The translations under genes and the position numbers were made by a program. Source: Nocardioides sambongensis (GTDB taxonomy: Bacteria; Actinomycetota; Actinomycetes; Propionibacteriales; Nocardioidaceae). Taken from it: DNA of 64,000 nucleotides. The DNA lies in NCBI RefSeq assembly GCF_006494815.1, contig NZ_CP041091.1:1887001-1951000 (forward strand), read 5' to 3'. Shown in pieces: positions 60,073-64,000 of this stretch (position 1 is the stretch's first letter; each line of letters opens with the position of its first letter). The notes beneath the pieces are model-generated. The model did not search any database, was not told the origin of the DNA, and worked only from the letters and a program-made list of their open reading frames with translations.

Positions 60073-60735
60073 GTGAAGCTGATCTTCGCCCTGCACGCCG
60101 AGGGCCTCGCCACCACGCTGCTGGACCCCGCGCTCCGGGACGCACTGCGCGCCGCCGGGGCCACACGCCTCCAGGTGAACGTCGACGACGACGCGGTCGC
60201 ACCCGCCATGCGCTTCGGCCCCGGGGACCGGGTGACCGCGGTGATCAGCCTGTGGACCGATGCCGATCCCGGCCCGGTCGTGGACGTCGTACGGCGCCTG
60301 GACGGGTCGGCGGACGGCTGGCAGGTCACCGAGCGGGTGCCGCTGGCCGGCCCCGAGGTCCCGGACGGCGAGCGGGCGGACGCCCTGGCCAACGTCGCCC
60401 TCCTGCGCCGTCCCGACGCGATGTCGCACGAGGATTGGACGGCCGACTGGCTGGAGCGCCACACCCAGGTGGCGATCGACACCCAGGGCACGTTCGGCTA
60501 CGTCCAGAACCCCGTCGTCGCCGCCCTCACCCCCGACCCGCCGGCGGTAGCCGGCATCGTCGAGGAGCTCTTCGCGATGGCGGCGATGACCGACCACCAC
60601 GCGTTCTACGGCAGCGGCGGCGACGAGGCGGAGTTCCAGCGACGGTTCGCCACGCTGATGGAGAGCTGCGCCCGTTTCGGCGCAGGCGACGGGCTCGACC
60701 TGGTGCCGACCAGCCGCTACCGCTTCGACCTCTGA
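60073..60735 (+). CDS. EthD-like dimeric alpha-beta barrel protein
   Basis: The 220-residue protein has two barrel-like halves. The second contains LLRRPDAMSHEDWTADWLERHTQVAIDTQG, a pattern of EthD-domain proteins (RRPDxMSxExFxxxWxxxH). Known members support redox enzymes or bind small hydrophobic compounds, but no substrate can be named here. GTG 60073 is supported by the -10 hexamer 6 nt upstream. It is convergent with the aldo/keto reductase gene. Confidence 0.7.
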   Translation: MKLIFALHAEGLATTLLDPALRDALRAAGATRLQVNVDDDAVAPAMRFGPGDRVTAVISLWTDADPGPVVDVVRRLDGSADGWQVTERVPLAGPEVPDGERADALANVALLRRPDAMSHEDWTADWLERHTQVAIDTQGTFGYVQNPVVAALTPDPPAVAGIVEELFAMAAMTDHHAFYGSGGDEAEFQRRFATLMESCARFGAGDGLDLVPTSRYRFDL

Positions 60736-60752
60736 CCGCGCGGGGAGCTCCG

Positions 60753-61763
60753 TCAGCCGAAGAGCTCCGAGCGGCGCGGTGACACCGTCTTCGACGGGTC
60801 GGTGGTGACCACGCCCTCCAGCACGTCGTCGATCGCGGACATCACCTCCGGCTCGAGCCGGACGCCGGCGGCCTTCACGTTCTCGGTGACCTGCTCGGGG
60901 CGGCTCGCGCCGATGATCGCGGCGGCCACGTTGTCGTTCTGCAGCACCCACGCGACGGCGAGCTGCGCCAGCGACAGCCCCGTCTCCTCCGCGATCGGAC
61001 GCAGCCGCTGGACGCGCTCGAGGACGTCGTCGTCGAGCCAGCGCTTGACCATGTCCGCACCGCCCTTGTCGTCGGTCGCGCGCGACCCCGCCGGCGGCGC
61101 CTGCCCGGGCAGGTACTTCCCGGTCAGCACGCCCTGCGCTATCGGCGACCACACGATCTGGGAGAGCCCGAGCGCCCGCGAGGTGGGCACCACCTCCTCC
61201 TCGATCACCCGCCACAGCATCGAGTACTGGGGCTGGTTGGAGATGAGCGGGACGCGCAGCTCGCGGGCGAGCTCGTGGGCCGCCCGGATCTCCTCGGCCC
61301 GCCACTCCGAGACTCCGATGTAGAGCGCCTTCCCGGCCCGCACCACGTCGGCGAAGGCGAGCATGGTCTCCTCCAGCGGCGTCTCGTGGTCGTAGCGGTG
61401 GGCCTGGTAGAGGTCGACGTAGTCGGTGCCGAGCCGGCGCAGTGAGCCGTCGATGCTCTCGAAGATGTGCTTGCGGGAGAGCCCGTGGTCGTTGTGGTGG
61501 CCCGGACCCGTGGGCCAGAACACCTTGGTGAAGATCTCCAGCCCCTCCCGCCGCTCGCCGGCCAGGGCACGGCCGAGCACCGACTCCGCCGCGGTGTTGG
61601 CGTAGACGTCGGCGGTGTCGAAGGTGGTGATGCCCTCCTCCAGAGCCCGCTGCACGCAGGCCGTCGCCGCCTCCTCCTCGACCTGGGAGCCGTGGGTGAG
61701 CCAGTTGCCGTAGGCGATCGAGGAGATCCTGAGACCGCTGTTGCCGAGGGTGCGCTTCTCCAT
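60753..61763 (-). CDS. Aldo/keto reductase (KvAP/YghZ-like)
   Basis: The 336-residue protein is a full AKR barrel: LGNSGLRISSIAYGNWLTHG, catalytic Asp-Tyr in FDTADVYANTAAESVLG, IFTKVFWP with the Lys, and YQAHRYDHETPLEET. The cofactor loop is IIGASRPEQVTENV. It groups with the Kv-channel beta-subunit-like AKRs that reduce aldehydes with NADPH. ATG 61763 lies 7 nt after TAGGGT. The true physiological substrate is unknown. Confidence 0.93.
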   Translation of the reverse strand: MEKRTLGNSGLRISSIAYGNWLTHGSQVEEEAATACVQRALEEGITTFDTADVYANTAAESVLGRALAGERREGLEIFTKVFWPTGPGHHNDHGLSRKHIFESIDGSLRRLGTDYVDLYQAHRYDHETPLEETMLAFADVVRAGKALYIGVSEWRAEEIRAAHELARELRVPLISNQPQYSMLWRVIEEEVVPTSRALGLSQIVWSPIAQGVLTGKYLPGQAPPAGSRATDDKGGADMVKRWLDDDVLERVQRLRPIAEETGLSLAQLAVAWVLQNDNVAAAIIGASRPEQVTENVKAAGVRLEPEVMSAIDDVLEGVVTTDPSKTVSPRRSELFG

Positions 61764-61770
61764 GACGGTG

Positions 61771-61776
61771 ACCCTA
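61771..61776 (-). promoter_or_regulatory. Candidate leaderless -10 element (TAGGGT)
   Basis: TAGGGT on the minus strand ends 7 nt before ATG 61763. Confidence 0.5.
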
Positions 61777-61814
61777 GCCACGGACCGGTGACGTCGTCTT
61801 GCCACACTGGCCCC

Positions 61815-62368
61815 ATGGTCGCTGCAGACGTCTCCGTCCGAGTCGCCTGGCCGGCCGACGCCCCTGGCATCGCCGCGGTCCAGCTGCAGGCCTGGCGCCA
61901 TCGGTACGACGCCGCGCCGGCCGCCCCGGGGGTGGTGCCCCGATCGGCGTGGAGGAGCTCGCCGAGGCGTGGCGCGGCACCCTGTCCCGCCCGCCCGAGG
62001 CCCGGCACCGGGCGCTGGTCGCCCTCGCCCACGACGAGGTCGTCGGGTTCGCGCTCACCGTGCCCGGCACGGACCCCGACGCCGATCCCGCCGTCGACGG
62101 GGAGGTCGCCGAGTTCACCGTCGCCCCCGGACGCGTCGGTCAGGGCCACGGGTCGCGGCTGCTCCAGGCCTGCGCCGACACCCTCGCCGCGGACCGGTTC
62201 ACCCGGGCGGTCTGCTGGGTCGACACCACCGACGACCCGCTGCGCACGTTCCTCACCAGCGCCGGCTGGGGGCCGGACGGCGCCAGCAGGGAGCTGGCCG
62301 GCCAGGAAGGGACCAGCACCAGCACCGCGCAGGTGCGTCAGGTCCGGCTCCACACGGCGTTGTCGTGA
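61815..62368 (+). CDS. GNAT family N-acetyltransferase, frame interrupted near 61938-61941
   Basis: The first ~40 residues (MVAADVSVRVAWPADAPGIA, then VQLQAWRHRYDAAP) are the normal GNAT start. The rest, IGVEELAEAWRGTL and on through EVAEFTVAPGRVGQGHGSRLL (the acetyl-CoA loop, here GRVGQGHG) to the end, lies in another frame. One extra C in the CCCC at 61938-61941 joins them into a ~184-residue acetyltransferase. The stop overlaps azlC (GTGA), so translation of azlC would suffer if the frameshift were real. Confidence 0.75.
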
Positions 62369-63090
62369 CACCGGCGGACGACGCGACCGGGGTCCCGGCC
62401 GACGACGCGGCCGCCCGGCGCGCGGTGATCGGCGACAGCCTTGGCGTGGGCATCGCCACCGGCCTCTACGGGGTCAGCTTCGGTGCGGTCTCGGTGGCGT
62501 CCGGGCTCAGCGTGCTGCAGACCTGCGCGCTCTCCCTGCTGATGTTCACCGGTGCGTCTCAGTTCGCGCTGGTCGGCGTCCTCGGCGCCGGCGGAGCCCC
62601 GTTCGCGGGCACCGCGACCGCGCTCCTGCTGGGAGCCCGGAACACGCTCTACGGGCTGCGGATGGCTCCACTCCTCGGCTGGTCCGGTGGACGGCGAGCG
62701 GCCGCGGCGCACATCCTGATCGACGAGTCCACGGCGATGGCGCTGGACCGTCCCAGCCGCGCGCTCACCCGGCTGGGCTTCCTCACCACCGGCATCAGCG
62801 TCCTGGTCCTGTGGAACCTCTTCACCCTCCTCGGCGCTCTCGCCGGGACCACGCTCGGCGATCCACGCGACTACGGCCTCGACGCCGCGGTGGGCGCGGC
62901 GTTCCTGGCGCTGGTGTGGCCGCGGCTGAAGGAGCCCGGGAACGCCCGCATCGGGCTCCTCGCCGCAGTGCTCGCGTTGGCCGTGGTGCCCTTCACCCCC
63001 GCCGGCCTCCCGGTGCTGCTGGCGGGCGGGGCGGCCGTGCTGATCGGGGTGCTGACGGGCGCCGGGCGGCCGAGCGAGGTCCGGCCGTGA
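62365..63090 (+). CDS. azlC: Branched-chain amino acid exporter large subunit AzlC
   Basis: The 241-residue membrane protein has about seven helices and the AzlC elements GVSFGAVSVASGLS, LLMFTGASQFALVG and LLGARNTLYGLRMAP, plus the Asp in HILIDESTAMAL. With AzlD it forms an exporter of branched-chain amino acids. GTG 62365 overlaps the acetyltransferase stop, and its own stop overlaps azlD. Confidence 0.93.
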   Translation: MTPADDATGVPADDAAARRAVIGDSLGVGIATGLYGVSFGAVSVASGLSVLQTCALSLLMFTGASQFALVGVLGAGGAPFAGTATALLLGARNTLYGLRMAPLLGWSGGRRAAAAHILIDESTAMALDRPSRALTRLGFLTTGISVLVLWNLFTLLGALAGTTLGDPRDYGLDAAVGAAFLALVWPRLKEPGNARIGLLAAVLALAVVPFTPAGLPVLLAGGAAVLIGVLTGAGRPSEVRP

Positions 63091-63401
63091 TCTGGTGGGC
63101 CATCCTGGCGGCCTGCGCCGGCTGCTACGCGCTGAAGCTGGCCGGGCTCGCCGTCCCGGCGTCCGTGCTGGCGCGTCCGTGGGTGGCCCGGGTGGCCGAC
63201 CTGATCCCGGTGGCGCTGCTCTCGGCGCTGGTGGCCGTGCAGGTGATGGCTGGGACGGACGCGCAGGGCGACCAGGTCCTCGTCGTCGACGCACGCCTGG
63301 CCGGACTCGGCTGCGCGGTGGTGCTGCTGCTGGCCCGCGCACCGTTCCTGGTGGTCGTGGTGGGCTCCGCCGCGTTGGCCGCGCTGCTGCGGGCACTCTG
63401 A
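63087..63401 (+). CDS. azlD: Branched-chain amino acid exporter small subunit AzlD
   Basis: The 104-residue protein has three to four helices with the AzlD pattern GCYALKLAGLAVP and VADLIPVALLSALVAVQV. Its GTG overlaps the azlC stop, as in typical azlCD operons. Confidence 0.92.
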   Translation: MIWWAILAACAGCYALKLAGLAVPASVLARPWVARVADLIPVALLSALVAVQVMAGTDAQGDQVLVVDARLAGLGCAVVLLLARAPFLVVVVGSAALAALLRAL

Positions 63402-63762
63402 CCTGCGCCGGACGGCGGAACAGCGATCGGCCCGCCCCGGAACCGGGGCCCGCGACGCCCCCATCAGCCGTCGCAGACCCCGGTCATGCCGCCGGTAGGC
63501 GGCGGCCCTTCCCGGCACTGCCTCCAGGAAGGAGTCGGGATCAGCCGGCCGCACCCGAGATGGCGGCCGCCCGATCCGCCGGTCACCCGGCGTCAGGACG
63601 ACCTTGCACCCGATCCGCGTGCTGGGGCCAGCGATGCGGCCCCGCAATTTCGTGCACTGCAACAAGTTGCGGGAACGACCGGCGACCGTCGCCGAGAGCC
63701 CGTCCGGGGCGTGCGCGAGCCGCAGCCTTCCTCGGCATCGGCGCCTCAGCGTGCCCCTGTGC
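63402..63762. other. Convergent intergenic stretch without a recognisable gene
   Basis: This 361-nt spacer separates azlD from dapB. Open frames inside it lack codon bias or a homologue I recognise. It holds a GCCGCC-GGTA-GGCGGC hairpin near 63487-63503 that may terminate one transcript. It also holds an AT-richer patch (63641-63673) where CCCGCAA and TTGCGGG flank GCAACAAGTTGC, a smaller inverted repeat. Confidence 0.5.

Positions 63763-64000
<238 letters not shown>

Overview
The window is 64 kb of GC-rich DNA densely packed with genes on both strands. GTG starts and 4-base GTGA/ATGA stop-start overlaps are common, and many promoters look leaderless. Gene content (bc1-aa3 oxidase with diheme QcrC, long QcrB and CtaF, a DUF3043 protein, an AdoK-like kinase, Tad pilus genes) points to a high-GC actinobacterium, most likely Nocardioides or a close relative. 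From memory, the backbone follows Mycobacterium tuberculosis Rv2182c-Rv2206: acyltransferase, ArsA-like ATPase, SRPBCC protein, FadD15-like ligase, NlpC/P60 hydrolase, DEDD exonuclease/UvrC-like protein, trpD, ctaE-qcrCAB, ctaF/ctaC, AdoK-like kinase, IscA-type protein, glycerate kinase, DUF3043. No rRNA, tRNA, CRISPR, transposase or phage gene was seen.

Layout. 1-9.3 kb: start of an APC permease, a phosphofructokinase with PPi-type active-site residues, a coiled-coil protein, a divergent TetR/MpaB-oxygenase pair with a candidate operator, an acyltransferase/histidine kinase/flavin reductase/response regulator group, an esterase and a small membrane protein. 9.3-15.3 kb: SRPBCC, ArsA-like ATPase, a small protein and two ROK sugar kinases in one operon, then a divergent long-chain acyl-CoA ligase. 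15.4-24.6 kb: a Tad (Flp) pilus locus whose TadB is fused to a von Willebrand A domain, with a dedicated two-component system and two pilins. 24.6-28.3 kb: a minus-strand operon of NlpC/P60 hydrolase, metalloprotease-like lipoprotein and M48 protease, preceded by a ydaO-type (c-di-AMP) riboswitch. 28.4-34 kb: small Cys-rich proteins, the exonuclease/UvrC-like protein, an Lrp-type ligand-binding protein, a GT-C-like membrane protein, trpD and a degenerate receiver. 34.2-38.6 kb: ctaE-qcrCAB. 38.7-47.4 kb: seven membrane-glycan type genes. 47.4-51.8 kb: L,D-transpeptidase and the ctaC-ctaD-ctaF operon. 51.9-64 kb: cysteine desulfurase/TusA, AdoK-like kinase, ErpA-type protein, alcohol dehydrogenase with a DUF4334 protein behind a KstR-like operator, glycerate kinase, nadA, DUF3043, EthD-like protein, aldo/keto reductase, GNAT, azlCD and the end of dapB.

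Three things cut across the genes. (1) Five genes (8801-9279, 11218-11666, 54419-54630, 61815-62368, 63763-64000) each need one extra C in a short plus-strand C run to stay in frame. This looks more like systematic base undercalling than five real pseudogenes. (2) About 19 genes have a TANNNT-like -10 hexamer only 6-8 nt before the start codon, which implies leaderless mRNAs and fixes several starts. (3) Accessory blocks (Tad locus, glycan locus, sulfur-transfer pair, KstR-like operon) sit between backbone genes. Together the window encodes the terminal respiratory branch plus several envelope functions: pilus, peptidoglycan cross-linking and hydrolysis, surface proteolysis and glycan assembly.
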